Shown here: positions 9,697-18,558 of the stretch, piece after piece
Position numbering within the stretch: the first letter of the stretch is position 1
How the letters are laid out: every line of letters starts with the position of its first letter
Assembly (NCBI RefSeq): GCF_014695385.1
Contig: NZ_JACJOD010000032.1
Coordinates: 1 to 64,000, forward strand
Reading direction: 5' to 3'
Source of the DNA: Trichocoleus sp. FACHB-46
GTDB taxonomy: Bacteria; Cyanobacteriota; Cyanobacteriia; FACHB-46
Length of the DNA: 64,000 nucleotides
Program-made: the position numbers and the translations under genes
Notes under the pieces: generated by a model
What the model was told of the DNA's origin: nothing
What the model saw: only the letters and a program-made list of their open reading frames with translations
The model's database searches: none

Positions 9697-11799
9697 TCAA
9701 ATGGATGACGTTGCTTGAATCAACTGGCGAAGCTCGTGAAGCTGAGAAACATCGCCAACCCAATCCCATCCTGCCTCATAGAGGTTACGCTTTTTGGTTG
9801 CGTCCCAATCGCCATCAAGAACGATGGCAAGTTTCGGGAGAGGACGTTGGCTGAATGACCACTGTGAGCGATCGCGTGGATCGGTTCCGTGTGACCAGGC
9901 TAGGCGAAGCGCACGACACCGACCTGCTAATTCTTTAGTTTTATCACCAGGATTACTAGGAGCAGACTGAGCTTTTATCATCCACTGACGGTTAAGAGAA
10001 AGTCCTTCCATCCAGGTTTCTAACGGTCTTCCATTCCAAATTTTTCCAATTACATCAGTTTGCCAAGAAGGGCAAATTCTCTGACTTCGTGTGTTACTGG
10101 TAGCGTTTTCGTCAAAAGCAAAAGCACACAAATCTCCCAGATAATGCTCAAGTAAGATATGAAAACTATTAAGGTCAGCACCAATAATTCGCATAGATTT
10201 GGTTTGAATATATCTTCTAATCACCTCTTCCTGCCCACGAATTACTCTTCCCTTTTCTTGAAAAGCTTGAAGCACAGATTTAGCAACAGTTCGCCAGCTA
10301 AAGGTACGGAATTCTACTTCGGTCAATGTCTGTCTGCAGCTTCTCGAAGACCAATGTCCACAAATATTTCTGCCTTGAAGAAGGTATCGGCTCAGCTTAG
10401 CCTCATCTCCATAAGGTGCATGAGGTTGTAGAAGATGTGGATGGGCGATCGCCTCAAAATTTTCTTTCAATTTGGTCTGAATATCTTCATCACTGGTTAA
10501 GCCTGCCAGGTAAAGCAGCATTTCAAAGACCCAATTTTGCTGATGGGTAGAGACTGCGCTTCTTTCAGGACTAAACTCTTTAGCATGGGTTTGTAGCAAA
10601 TTATCGAGAGTAGCTTCGTCTCCAGTTGTTAAGGCAGTCAAAAACGTCTGACGAATAAAATTCTCTTTAGAGACAACCAACGGCTGGCTCGCGAGATCCT
10701 CGAAGCATTCATTAATACCAAGGGTTGCATCAAAACGTCCGAAGGCTCTTTGGATTGCATCTACAAATCCTGGTTCATTCAAATGCTGTCCTAGGTCTTG
10801 AAGACAAAGCCGAAGGTCTTGATTGAAACGAATTCTGTGTACGCTTCCTCCTGCAATTGGATTATGAAGGCTAGTCATTGTGCAGAAGGTTTCGGCATCT
10901 TGGCTCTTGCGAACATAAACTTGAGAAAGTTCGGAGAAAACTTCAATCAACTGCTGTCGAGGAATTTGTGCAAAAGCTGAAGCTTGAATCAGCGCATCCA
11001 AGTTCACCTGATTCTGATCGGTACTTACCAGAGCGTTTACGAACTCATCTAAATCTAGTCCCCCATCGGGAACAAGGTAGTGAAAAAGACGATAAAATAG
11101 GTAAACATGAAGTAATCCAATCCTATAGCGACTTTGAGTGTCTTGAAGGTTAATGAGGTTATTTCCAATGGCTTGACTTTGAATAGTTTGAAGCGTTTGC
11201 CATTGCGATGTGAGATAGGGCTTTGCCGTTCTGGCTAAGGTTAGTTCTAATAAATTGCTAGTAATTACATCATGCTGCCCATTTATCAAATCAAGCTGTG
11301 TACTGCAAGGTTCATAGCTGTTTGGGAAAATCAAAGAAACATCGAAAGATTCAACTAGTGACCAACTTATTGCTCCATACCATCCATTAAATGAGATCGG
11401 TATCCCGTCATCTCGTGATGGATCTGGAGGTAGTTCATCGCTAGTGATGTAATCAAAAGGGCTGCTGTTAGGAGGTAGAGCTTCAAAAACACAGTTGATT
11501 GCTACAAAATCTGTTCCGATAGCTAACTTTTGCTGAGCTAGCTCTTCCCAAGTTCTCCAAAACTTAAAATTTGAGTTTCGTCGGTTACTCCAATGCGTCA
11601 CATATAAAATGGCTCGAATACTTGTGTCTTGGCGGATTACAATGTCAGGTTGAATAAAAGTTCCAGGAATAATCACCTGCCCACGGACTGATGGACGAAT
11701 ATAGTTCAGTCCTATATCACTGTCGCGGGTATAGTCTAGATGTAGTAAAGAAGCTTCTAAAAGCTGTTCATAGCGATTTCCTGTCCTATCTCTTGGCAT
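9697..11799 (-). CDS. Unknown 700-residue protein, restriction-endonuclease-like N-terminus
   Basis: I do not recognise a named family. The N-terminal 110 residues look like a restriction-type PD-(D/E)XK core: RYEQLLEASL, then QPDIVI, then ILYVTHWSNRRNSNFKFWRTWEEL, where PD-x(n)-LYVTHW...KFWR resembles uncharacterised restriction-like nucleases. The C-terminus (LAIVLDGDW...AGWDWV) also resembles the end of such proteins. The middle, about residues 200-600, is mostly helical in appearance without motifs. Its start lies 2 bp beyond the HerA-like stop codon, so the two genes are surely co-expressed and may act together, the ATPase as motor and this as nuclease. The catalytic lysine is not certain, so activity is unproven. 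Confidence 0.6.
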   Translation of the reverse strand: MPRDRTGNRYEQLLEASLLHLDYTRDSDIGLNYIRPSVRGQVIIPGTFIQPDIVIRQDTSIRAILYVTHWSNRRNSNFKFWRTWEELAQQKLAIGTDFVAINCVFEALPPNSSPFDYITSDELPPDPSRDDGIPISFNGWYGAISWSLVESFDVSLIFPNSYEPCSTQLDLINGQHDVITSNLLELTLARTAKPYLTSQWQTLQTIQSQAIGNNLINLQDTQSRYRIGLLHVYLFYRLFHYLVPDGGLDLDEFVNALVSTDQNQVNLDALIQASAFAQIPRQQLIEVFSELSQVYVRKSQDAETFCTMTSLHNPIAGGSVHRIRFNQDLRLCLQDLGQHLNEPGFVDAIQRAFGRFDATLGINECFEDLASQPLVVSKENFIRQTFLTALTTGDEATLDNLLQTHAKEFSPERSAVSTHQQNWVFEMLLYLAGLTSDEDIQTKLKENFEAIAHPHLLQPHAPYGDEAKLSRYLLQGRNICGHWSSRSCRQTLTEVEFRTFSWRTVAKSVLQAFQEKGRVIRGQEEVIRRYIQTKSMRIIGADLNSFHILLEHYLGDLCAFAFDENATSNTRSQRICPSWQTDVIGKIWNGRPLETWMEGLSLNRQWMIKAQSAPSNPGDKTKELAGRCRALRLAWSHGTDPRDRSQWSFSQRPLPKLAIVLDGDWDATKKRNLYEAGWDWVGDVSQLHELRQLIQATSSI

Positions 11800-11801
11800 A
11801 A

Positions 11802-13613
11802 TTATTCCATCTGATCGAATTCCGGCACCTGCACAGGCAACGGTACATCTTTGTAAGAAGCCGAGACAATTACCTGTCCCTTCCCCATCACCTGTAACTC
11901 CCGCTCAAACCCCGACAAATCTGCCGAGGCATTGCGAACAGCCTCTTTCCGTTCTAACTCATTCCCCAGTGCCATCACCAGTTCTGTATTAATCTGCGAC
12001 AGCACCCCATCATCAATCTCGCTCACCTGCTGGCTCACAACTGTCAGCCCAATGCCAAACTTCCGCCCCTGCCGCGAAATATCCCGGAATACGGAGCCGA
12101 ACTTCATCCGTTGTGGGTTCAGCACGCTCGGAGCCTCTTCTACAACCACATTGACATAGGGCAATTGATCTGGGCTTTTCAATACACCTCCCTCCCCATA
12201 GGGCAACCGCCCATCCTCGACCCGTTGCACCAAATCATCGGCTAAGGTTCGCAGACCCACCTGCCCTTGCTCATCATCATTCCCAAATGCCTCACGGATC
12301 GCGCGAGGTAACTCATCCACCCTTGCCACACTCCGTAACGTCCGTCGCAATGTAAAGAGCGATCGCGCCACTACTGTCGTCAGCAAAAACTGCTCCATTT
12401 CCCCCATCAAGGTCGTATCCACAATCAAAATTCGACCCCGCTCCAACGCACACAAAATCTCTGGCAACAGCGACTCATACTCATACCCCACATCCGGGTC
12501 AAAGGGTAAAAACAGCCTCGTTTGCCCTCGCCGCAAAAAGCTCAGCCTGCGCTGAACGGCTGCCACTGTCCCCGACAGAAAATCCACATTTCCTTCAAAG
12601 CCCCCTGCTCCACCCTGCGTATCTCCCAGTAGCACTCGCCCGATCCACTGTTCCCCCCATAGAGCAAACTGCTGCTGAGCGAATGCCACCTGTTGCTCGC
12701 TAAACTCACTGATACTGCTCAGGTCATCCGGTAGCACATCTGCCCTCGACAACATGACCTGCCGTTCCAAACCCTTCTCTCCAACCTCCCGTGCAGTCAG
12801 GTAATAGAAAGGTTCTACCAGTGCCTTACGCTCTTCCGACGAGTAGCCCTTCACAATGCCATGAACACCGTCCTTACCTCCGATCGCCCCATGCCAAAAG
12901 CGGAACTCATCATGAGGATCGATCGCCAGCATACTCACCAAAGGCTTGTTCACCTCTTGACTCTTCTGCTGCGTGGCTGCTTGGTTATAGTCCATCACAG
13001 CTTTCAGCAGCACCATCATCAAGTTGCTCTTGCCAGCACCCGTCCTGCCAAACACTCCTAAATGGTGTGACAACGCATAAGCAGGTAGAAATACCTTGAC
13101 TCCTTCTAATGCTTGCTCTCCCGCTAACAAGTCCCCAACATAAAGCCCTTCATCCCCAAGTTGACTGGCAAGCAGCGATCGCATCACTTCTGCAACCTCA
13201 GGCTGCTGAGGATCGACCCGGAATACATTAGATAGGTGTTCTGGCAACCGACGAGGTTTGTGAAACGTCCATTCCCTCTCTTTAGCCTCTGCATAACCCA
13301 ACACGATACCTGTCAACTTAATCAGCAGTTCCTCTGCCAAATTCTGGCTCAGATAAGAATCTGGCATCGTCAATTTATTACGGGCAATGTCATCTATTTC
13401 TAATGCCCGGTTCATGATATTGGCATATTGAGTCGTTCGAAAAATGTAGAAGCGCTCTTGCCCTCCCCGACGACTTGGTAGGAGAAATAAATCCCCCACG
13501 GCCACATCCGCATTCTCCGCCACCACTGTTAGCTGGTAAGTGTCGCTTTCAGCTAAGACTCCAAACCGCTTACCCAGCTGCTTGATCAAGCTGTCCATAC
13601 TAATAACAGCCAT
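11802..13613 (-). CDS. HerA-like hexameric DNA-translocating ATPase
   Basis: This 603-residue protein has the HerA/FtsK-fold layout. An N-terminal barrel-like segment (about residues 10-115, HAS-barrel type) is followed by Walker A GRTGAGKS (189-196), the LAIDPHDEF region, Walker B VNVVVEEAP and a sensor segment GIGLTVVSQQVSEID, and ends in KEAVRNASADLSGF. HerA forms a ring that pumps double-stranded DNA and partners NurA nuclease; a NurA-like gene lies just upstream in the same transcription unit. The start at 13613 lies inside the end of a short upstream reading frame, which suggests coupled translation. In bacterial genomes HerA homologues outside archaea are often parts of anti-phage systems. 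Confidence 0.88.
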   Translation of the reverse strand: MAVISMDSLIKQLGKRFGVLAESDTYQLTVVAENADVAVGDLFLLPSRRGGQERFYIFRTTQYANIMNRALEIDDIARNKLTMPDSYLSQNLAEELLIKLTGIVLGYAEAKEREWTFHKPRRLPEHLSNVFRVDPQQPEVAEVMRSLLASQLGDEGLYVGDLLAGEQALEGVKVFLPAYALSHHLGVFGRTGAGKSNLMMVLLKAVMDYNQAATQQKSQEVNKPLVSMLAIDPHDEFRFWHGAIGGKDGVHGIVKGYSSEERKALVEPFYYLTAREVGEKGLERQVMLSRADVLPDDLSSISEFSEQQVAFAQQQFALWGEQWIGRVLLGDTQGGAGGFEGNVDFLSGTVAAVQRRLSFLRRGQTRLFLPFDPDVGYEYESLLPEILCALERGRILIVDTTLMGEMEQFLLTTVVARSLFTLRRTLRSVARVDELPRAIREAFGNDDEQGQVGLRTLADDLVQRVEDGRLPYGEGGVLKSPDQLPYVNVVVEEAPSVLNPQRMKFGSVFRDISRQGRKFGIGLTVVSQQVSEIDDGVLSQINTELVMALGNELERKEAVRNASADLSGFERELQVMGKGQVIVSASYKDVPLPVQVPEFDQME

Positions 13614-13851
13614 CCGTGCTAGTAGATGCGGTAAGCTCTGTTACCCAGCTCAGATGTAGCGTGTCCTCTAGAAAACCAAGATGGAATGATAAAGGTAGCT
13701 GCTCAGGAGGTTTCTTGCAGAGAGCAGTTTGCAGCGTAGTAATGAGTTCTTTCAAGAAGTACTGGCTTGAAAGTGAGTTACGAAGCTGTATGTTCTGATC
13801 AATCTCCTCTTCATGGCAAATATCAATACCATGAACGAATACAAGCGGCAT
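13600..13851 (-). CDS. Short protein with alpha/beta-hydrolase-like N-terminus, probably a truncated gene
   Basis: This 83-residue frame begins MPLVFVHGI, which is typical of the first strand and oxyanion loop of serine esterase/lipase-like hydrolases. It ends abruptly, with no nucleophile elbow (GxSxG) and no catalytic His. Its stop lies 14 bp inside the start of the HerA-like gene. It therefore looks like the 5' remnant of a hydrolase gene whose remainder was deleted when the HerA gene was joined to it, or a small protein kept for translational coupling. Whether it is expressed is unknown. Confidence 0.45.
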   Translation of the reverse strand: MPLVFVHGIDICHEEEIDQNIQLRNSLSSQYFLKELITTLQTALCKKPPEQLPLSFHLGFLEDTLHLSWVTELTASTSTDGCY

Positions 13852-13940
13852 AGGCTCACTTAGCTAAGATGCGGACTCTGCGAATGGGCATTCACAATCC
13901 TAATGGTCATTTTTCTAAAAGTAAGGATTATGAAGGGAAG

Positions 13941-15182
13941 TTAACGATGACCAGTCGCCATTGAAGGATCTCGGAATAAGTTTGGATTCATCCCTCCAGC
14001 GATCGCCTTAGCAATTAGTTGTTTACGGTAGGTAAGTCGTTCAGTTTGAGTCAGGGAGGCGCGATCGTGAGCTGCCTTAATTGGGTAGGGGTAGCCAAAA
14101 GCTCGCTGATCATGAGAAGCATAGTCCAAATCCTCAAAAACTCTAGACTCGTTGCGTTGGGTTTCGCTATCATTAGAGCCTTTGATAAAGGTTTTCCAGT
14201 AAGCTCGGTCCATATCTAGACGCATTACGGGCGTGTTTTTATGAAAGCGAACTAGATACGAAACGGCTCCCGGTGGTGGCAGGCGTCGCCCTTGAGCCAT
14301 TGAGAGTGCCCATTGATCCTGATCTGGTTCAGGGACTCTTAAATACCAGTGTTCTGCCACATCCCCCTTTACCAGACCTTGTAGTTCGGCAGCAATTCGC
14401 TCCAAAAATTCCATTCCTGGCAAGCCATGCGATTTAGAGAGCGTGAAGAAGCCAATGTCTTGCCCACGAGCTTTTACGCAACAAAGCCGTTTTAGGTGCT
14501 CATAAAACAAAGAATTCTTCGGGTTTGTTACCAAAGGTAAAGCAAAGGTAGTGTCCATCAGCAGATAGTTCAAAGGCTGATTGCCAACAAGCAGGCGAAA
14601 GGCTGCACCCATCTCAGCGGTCGAGCGCAATTGAATTGCAACATTACCCGTGTCACTGGCATGAGGGCGGATCAAATCCTCAAAGAGCTTTCCAGGTTTG
14701 CCTATGCTCTTCTTGCCAGTCTCCTGAGCTTTAAGCTGACGATAATCAGATTCTTGGATCACATCCATTAAAGACCAACCTAACGACATCAAGCCTGCCG
14801 CTCGCTCCAAAGCCTTTTCAAAAGCGACTGGCCCTCTTTCGTTATGCTCAGGCAACCACGAAATCCCTAGCGATCGCCCCAAGGGATCTTCTAATTCACG
14901 TAAACCATAAGCAAAATCAGCAGCATATACAGTCGCTTGAGCTACCGACATGTAAACAAAAGAGTCAGCGTAGCTTAGCATCGGAAAGTCACCACTACCA
15001 TCGACGCCCGCTACAAGTAGAGCTTCTCGCTGAGTTGTATGACTAAAACACTGTATACATTTGCGGAGAAGCGCCTCTTCCCCTTCACAAGGGCTAATTT
15101 GCCCTTGCCATAACTGCATGTCGCCCACAATTGCGTCTAACTGTTCTTGAAATTCCGCCTGCAAGTACAAATCAAAACGCAA
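13941..15182 (-). CDS. NurA-like 5'-3' nuclease
   Basis: This 413-residue protein has the NurA hallmark LLVAGVDGSG near residues 56-64, with Asp61 as the first metal ligand, then YLLMDTTFALPLV around residue 208 and a C-terminal YPYPIKAAHDRASLT with a conserved His-Asp pair. NurA resects DNA ends together with the HerA translocase, and a HerA-like ATPase is encoded two frames downstream in the same direction. This is the first gene of the minus-strand cluster. About 175 bp separate it from the divergent GNAT gene at 15358, so the cluster promoter is expected at 15183-15357. The family call is fairly secure; the biological role here is inferred to be defence. Confidence 0.75.
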   Translation of the reverse strand: MRFDLYLQAEFQEQLDAIVGDMQLWQGQISPCEGEEALLRKCIQCFSHTTQREALLVAGVDGSGDFPMLSYADSFVYMSVAQATVYAADFAYGLRELEDPLGRSLGISWLPEHNERGPVAFEKALERAAGLMSLGWSLMDVIQESDYRQLKAQETGKKSIGKPGKLFEDLIRPHASDTGNVAIQLRSTAEMGAAFRLLVGNQPLNYLLMDTTFALPLVTNPKNSLFYEHLKRLCCVKARGQDIGFFTLSKSHGLPGMEFLERIAAELQGLVKGDVAEHWYLRVPEPDQDQWALSMAQGRRLPPPGAVSYLVRFHKNTPVMRLDMDRAYWKTFIKGSNDSETQRNESRVFEDLDYASHDQRAFGYPYPIKAAHDRASLTQTERLTYRKQLIAKAIAGGMNPNLFRDPSMATGHR

Positions 15183-15357
15183 CTTTTTGGCTCCCTACTC
15201 CATCAATTCTGAACAACCAGTCATACGCTATCGGTAGCCTCCAGTTAGATCGAGGCTATACGACTCTACATTCAACTGGTAGTTCTACTCTACCAATCCC
15301 ACAGCCCTCTACCATACAAATAGCGAGCAAATCAAAGCCTAAAGAGGCGATCGCACA

Positions 15358-16242
15358 ATGCCCAATACTGATGCAGTGAACGATATTGTCATACGACCAG
15401 CCCAACCAGATGACAAACCAGTAGTGATGGAATTCTGCCAGCACACCTGGAAGGATGCAGAAGACTATATTCCTGAAGTTTGGGATAAGTGGCTAGCTGA
15501 TCCCTCTGGACAGATTTTCGTGGCAGTTTTGCAGGAACGTCCGGTAGCAATGGCACGAGCTGTGAAGCTGTCGCAGCAAGAGGGCTGGTGGGAAGGCTTA
15601 CGGGTTGATCTTCAATATCGCCGACTGGGTCTGGCAAGAGTTTTAGAAGCTCATATTTCTCAGTACTTGCAGCAAGTTGGTGTGACTATCACCCGCTGTT
15701 GCGTCGCAACTTGGAATACAGCTGCACATCCATTTATGAAGCAGCAAGGCTATCACAAAATTGATAACTACATTTTGCATCGAGCCGATGCAACAGACAG
15801 CTCTACACCACAAATCTCACGGCTCGGCTTAGAATCCTTTGATGCAGCTAGGTCTCTGGTCCATCAGTCTCAATCCAATCGCTTGTTTGTGTGCCGAGGA
15901 GCCAAGTGGCAAGCCTTGACAGCTCAAGTGCTCCGCGATCGCTTAAACCAAGGCTTAGTATGGGGGATCGAACACGAAAAAGTCTTGCAAAGTGTCTTTC
16001 TTCAAAGTCATCTAGAAAGTTCTAACGAGGCACTATGGGTTGGTTGTATTGAGGGTAGGGAAGACAGCTTGCCAGTTATGTTGAGTGGGATGTGTCACTT
16101 AGCACGGCAGCAAGGCTATGAAGCTGTCAGCGGCTTTTTTCCTAAGAGGGAGCCTATCCTCAACGCACTGCAAAAGGCTGGATATCAGTTGCTCCCAGAA
16201 GAAGAGTTTTGGATTTACGAGAAATCCCTTCAACAAAAGTAG
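15358..16242 (+). CDS. GNAT-family N-acetyltransferase
   Basis: This 294-residue protein has an N-terminal GNAT domain: IVIRPAQPDDKPVVMEF at the start, GLRVDLQYRRLGLARVLEAH as the acetyl-CoA pyrophosphate-binding loop (a variant of R/Q-x-x-G-x-G/A), and a C-terminal half that again ends in acetyltransferase-like text (QQGYEAVSGFFP). It would transfer an acetyl group from acetyl-CoA to an amine; the substrate cannot be told. It is transcribed divergently from the NurA gene. It may be transposon cargo or an acetyltransferase toxin or modifier, but there is no antitoxin-like gene directly beside it. Confidence 0.8.
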   Translation: MPNTDAVNDIVIRPAQPDDKPVVMEFCQHTWKDAEDYIPEVWDKWLADPSGQIFVAVLQERPVAMARAVKLSQQEGWWEGLRVDLQYRRLGLARVLEAHISQYLQQVGVTITRCCVATWNTAAHPFMKQQGYHKIDNYILHRADATDSSTPQISRLGLESFDAARSLVHQSQSNRLFVCRGAKWQALTAQVLRDRLNQGLVWGIEHEKVLQSVFLQSHLESSNEALWVGCIEGREDSLPVMLSGMCHLARQQGYEAVSGFFPKREPILNALQKAGYQLLPEEEFWIYEKSLQQK

Positions 16243-16311
16243 GGCCTTCAATCGTAAGCCCTTATACCTGTGTGCGACAAATCTTCTCCAAATGCCTAAA
16301 ACGAGCAAACT

Positions 16312-17247
16312 TCAACCCTTGTATTCTCTACTCACCATAAGAACACTAATGCCCTGATTGACGAAACCTTCGATTTCAAATTTAGGAACTGTTTCAGCAG
16401 TTAAAATTACTTTGTCACAATTCAGTTCCTGCCGAAAGTAGTTAATTTGCTTCAATGTTTCTCCAAAACCTTGGTTCTCATTTTGGGCGACAACTAGTAT
16501 TTTTTGACAGGAAATGCCTGTAGTAGTCAGGTCTTCTTGGATGTAAACCGTTACCACTGCGTCTGCTGCCTGGGGATACTGAACAGGCACGCCAACTTGA
16601 GCCACAATCTTTTGAATTCTCGACTCTGCTGTGGCAGATACAGCAGGAGGTTCGCACCCTAGGACGAGTGACTTCAGAGCATCTTCATCAGCGATCGCGA
16701 GTGCCAGCCATGATTGCTCTTGAAATGTCGGTTTGCGTTCTTCACAGCGCTCACCCAGAGTAGGTTGTTTAGCGCTGCTAGTACTTGTATTGTTATCTGG
16801 CTTGCCAAAACTTATAAATGGTCGGCTGCTTAACGTATTCGAGATTGTTTTGAGCACAACAGCCAGTTCATGGATAGAACCTCGTAGTTCTTCCAATACA
16901 GGTTGCATTTCCTCTAATTGCTGCTGTTTGCCAGACTGACTGGAAGAAGCCGTTGAGCTTAAAACTTCCAAGGCAGATTCACCCAAGCTGGTTTGAGCGA
17001 TCGTCTCTAGATCCAACCAAGAGTACGGTTGGTTAGTTGAGTCATTAACTGTGTGAGGTGCTATTTTCCTGAGAGTTGTCCTTCTAGGAAGTTGAGTTTT
17101 GCCGTTGCAGATAGAGGCGATCGCCGCTCGGCTCACCCTCGTTCGTCTTCCGGCTTCGTGTAACGATCCACACCGCCGAACTGCGAACTGCACAATGGCA
17201 GCTAAAGTAGTTGCGTTCGCTTTTTTGGCATGATTAGCTGATCTCAT
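16312..17247 (-). CDS. HTH DNA-binding protein, possible regulator with C-terminal sensor domain
   Basis: This 311-residue protein has an N-terminal helix-turn-helix of the Cro/XRE kind around residues 25-70 (GSLHEAGRRTRVSRAAIASICNGKTQLP). A polar helical region (about 95-150) and a C-terminal alpha/beta domain (about 210-311: VVTVYIQEDL, KILVVAQNEN, CDKVILTAE, GISVLMVSREY) follow. The C-terminal domain resembles restriction-nuclease-like or Rossmann-like sensor folds, but I cannot assign it. Four tandem 13-19 bp repeats lie 26-95 bp upstream of its start, consistent with autoregulation. It could control the cargo or the transposon; there is no direct evidence for the target. Confidence 0.6.
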   Translation of the reverse strand: MRSANHAKKANATTLAAIVQFAVRRCGSLHEAGRRTRVSRAAIASICNGKTQLPRRTTLRKIAPHTVNDSTNQPYSWLDLETIAQTSLGESALEVLSSTASSSQSGKQQQLEEMQPVLEELRGSIHELAVVLKTISNTLSSRPFISFGKPDNNTSTSSAKQPTLGERCEERKPTFQEQSWLALAIADEDALKSLVLGCEPPAVSATAESRIQKIVAQVGVPVQYPQAADAVVTVYIQEDLTTTGISCQKILVVAQNENQGFGETLKQINYFRQELNCDKVILTAETVPKFEIEGFVNQGISVLMVSREYKG

Positions 17248-17272
17248 TCGATATTTAGGCTTGTAGCAAAAC

Positions 17273-17342
17273 CTCAGATCGAAACGACAGCTCAGATCGA
17301 AATGACAAGCTGGCTCAGAATGACAGCTCAGATTGTCATGAG
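17273..17342. promoter_or_regulatory. Four tandem operator-like repeats upstream of the HTH gene
   Basis: Units start at 17273, 17291, 17314 and 17327. The first two read CTCAGATCGAAACGACAG and CTCAGATCGAAATGACAAG; the third is CTCAGAATGACAG and the fourth CTCAGATTGTCATGAG. Spacing is about 18-23 bp, roughly two helical turns, as expected for cooperative binding. They sit just before the start of the divergently reading HTH gene (17247). The operator role is inferred. Confidence 0.55.
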
Positions 17343-17459
17343 AGCTTGCACTTGTGGTTTCGCAAGTTGCCGAATGAATCGAGTGGGTGTATTACCAACT
17401 CTTCATTAAAGATGTTGGATGTGGAAAGGGCAAATTCATACCCGCACCGTGCGGGGATT

Positions 17460-17768
17460 TTATAAAGTTCGATCGCGCTCGTTCCTGCACAGCCGCTGCC
17501 ACAATTCCTCTGGGATTTGCTCGTAGTACTCCCATAGGAAATCTATCTCTGCTAAACGCCTCAGGTAAATTGACTCCGGCAGTTGGCTACTTCGACTTTG
17601 TTGAAACCAGCGATCGACGGTTGACTCAGAGCAACCGCAGATTTGAGCCATTTGAGCATGAGTTACATTCCACTTAGCGTAGAAGTCCGTGGGGGTCATG
17701 CCTAGCTGACAATTACGGTAAAGGTTCAGCAGGGTCTGTTCTCGGTTGCCCAACTGTCTCAAGCTCAT
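17460..17768 (-). CDS. Small helix-turn-helix protein
   Basis: This 102-residue protein has a clear HTH in its middle (WNVTHAQMAQICGCSESTVDRWF, about residues 33-55) and a helical C-terminus rich in acidic residues and leucine. The type is seen in cyanobacterial small proteins of unknown role. Its start ATG overlaps the TGA of the upstream 101-residue gene by four bases, so the pair is translationally coupled. It probably binds DNA as a regulator; the target is unknown. Confidence 0.65.
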   Translation of the reverse strand: MSLRQLGNREQTLLNLYRNCQLGMTPTDFYAKWNVTHAQMAQICGCSESTVDRWFQQSRSSQLPESIYLRRLAEIDFLWEYYEQIPEELWQRLCRNERDRTL

Positions 17769-18070
17769 GACCGATCCTTCTCCAAGCTACCTTGATGACA
17801 AGTGGTGGTAATCAGTAGCTCCAAATCGCTTTCCCAAGCAGTATCAGACATGACCCAGGCTCGTGAAGGACTATAGCGATCGAGCCAGATGACATATTTC
17901 CAAGCCCACATCTTTAACTGTGAAGCAGGGGCATACTGAAGGCCTGTGATGGTGCCGAAGTCTTGGGATGGTTGGGGTTGCCACTGCACGCGATCGCCAA
18001 GTTGGAATTTGGGAATTGGGACTTGCTGTGGAAAGTCTCCCGGTAAGGCATCAAGAGCGATGGAGTCCAT
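17765..18070 (-). CDS. Hypothetical small protein with SH3-like barrel segment
   Basis: This 101-residue protein has a central part (FQLGDRVQWQ, FGTITGLQY, WKYVIWLDRYSPSR) with the pattern of a small beta-barrel, such as those in KOW/SH3-like chromatin or RNA-binding proteins. I do not recognise a named family. It is the first gene of a coupled pair with the HTH protein and overlaps it by four bases. The pair lies between the cargo genes and the CRISPR array, a common place for transposon accessory regulators. Confidence 0.6.
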   Translation of the reverse strand: MDSIALDALPGDFPQQVPIPKFQLGDRVQWQPQPSQDFGTITGLQYAPASQLKMWAWKYVIWLDRYSPSRAWVMSDTAWESDLELLITTTCHQGSLEKDRS

Positions 18071-18218
18071 AAGACGGACGATGAATCAAGCAGAAAGTAG
18101 GGTAGGCACTCTCTATACTACAGCGCAATGACGCAACGACGCAATAGCTATAGTGGCAAATTGAGTTTTTAGCGAAATGCTGTGTAAAAATTGACGCCGA
18201 ATCAAGCTGTAGGATCAA

Positions 18219-18389
18219 ATGGCACAGGAAAGTAGAGAGGTTCGGGGAAGGATTCCTAAGGATTTGAAGATTGCCTTTGAGGTAGCTTGTGTACGCATGG
18301 AAATTACACAGGCTGCTGCATTGGAGGAGGCAATTCGCGATTGGTTAGTTAAGAAAGGGTTGCCTACTAGTGATGAGGGGAAACGGTAG
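18219..18389 (+). CDS. Small ribbon-helix-helix-like protein
   Basis: A 56-codon frame starts ATG GCA CAG GAA. The protein begins MAQESREVRGRIPKDLKIAF and continues with EVACVRMEITQAAALEEAIRDWL. A short beta strand (REVRGRIPKDL) followed by two helices is the ribbon-helix-helix pattern of Arc/CopG/ParG-type DNA-binding proteins. It reads towards the CRISPR array on the opposite strand from the cas operon. It could be a repressor of the cas/tns unit or an antitoxin-type protein; no toxin gene was found beside it. Confidence 0.6.
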   Translation: MAQESREVRGRIPKDLKIAFEVACVRMEITQAAALEEAIRDWLVKKGLPTSDEGKR

Positions 18390-18558
18390 AAGTGAAAATC
18401 CCTAAATTCTTAGGTAGTACTTCAAGTTAGTACTAATCCTGGGCAGAAATCTCTTCTGGATAAGGGTTACGACAGGACTTGGAAGATTAGGCTCAAAGAG
18501 AGCGGAGTGCTAAGCAAGCATAATCACCTCCAAGACTTGCTCAAAAGATCACCCCTGA

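Noticed and set aside
17441-17466. Hairpin CCCGCA-CCG-TGCGGG followed by ATTTTATAA
   Set aside because: It would act on the plus strand, where no gene precedes it; relative to the minus-strand gene the T run is on the wrong side. Not called a terminator.
1-18230. Left end of the transposon
   Set aside because: I looked for TGTCCGTTAAAG-like termini and AAGCAYTAAG repeats in the intergenic parts and found none convincing, so no boundary is given.
18390-18558. Symmetric AGTACT pair and possible additional CRISPR repeats before the array
   Set aside because: No repeat unit matches beyond the degenerate copy at 18559; the AGTACT symmetry is too short to interpret.
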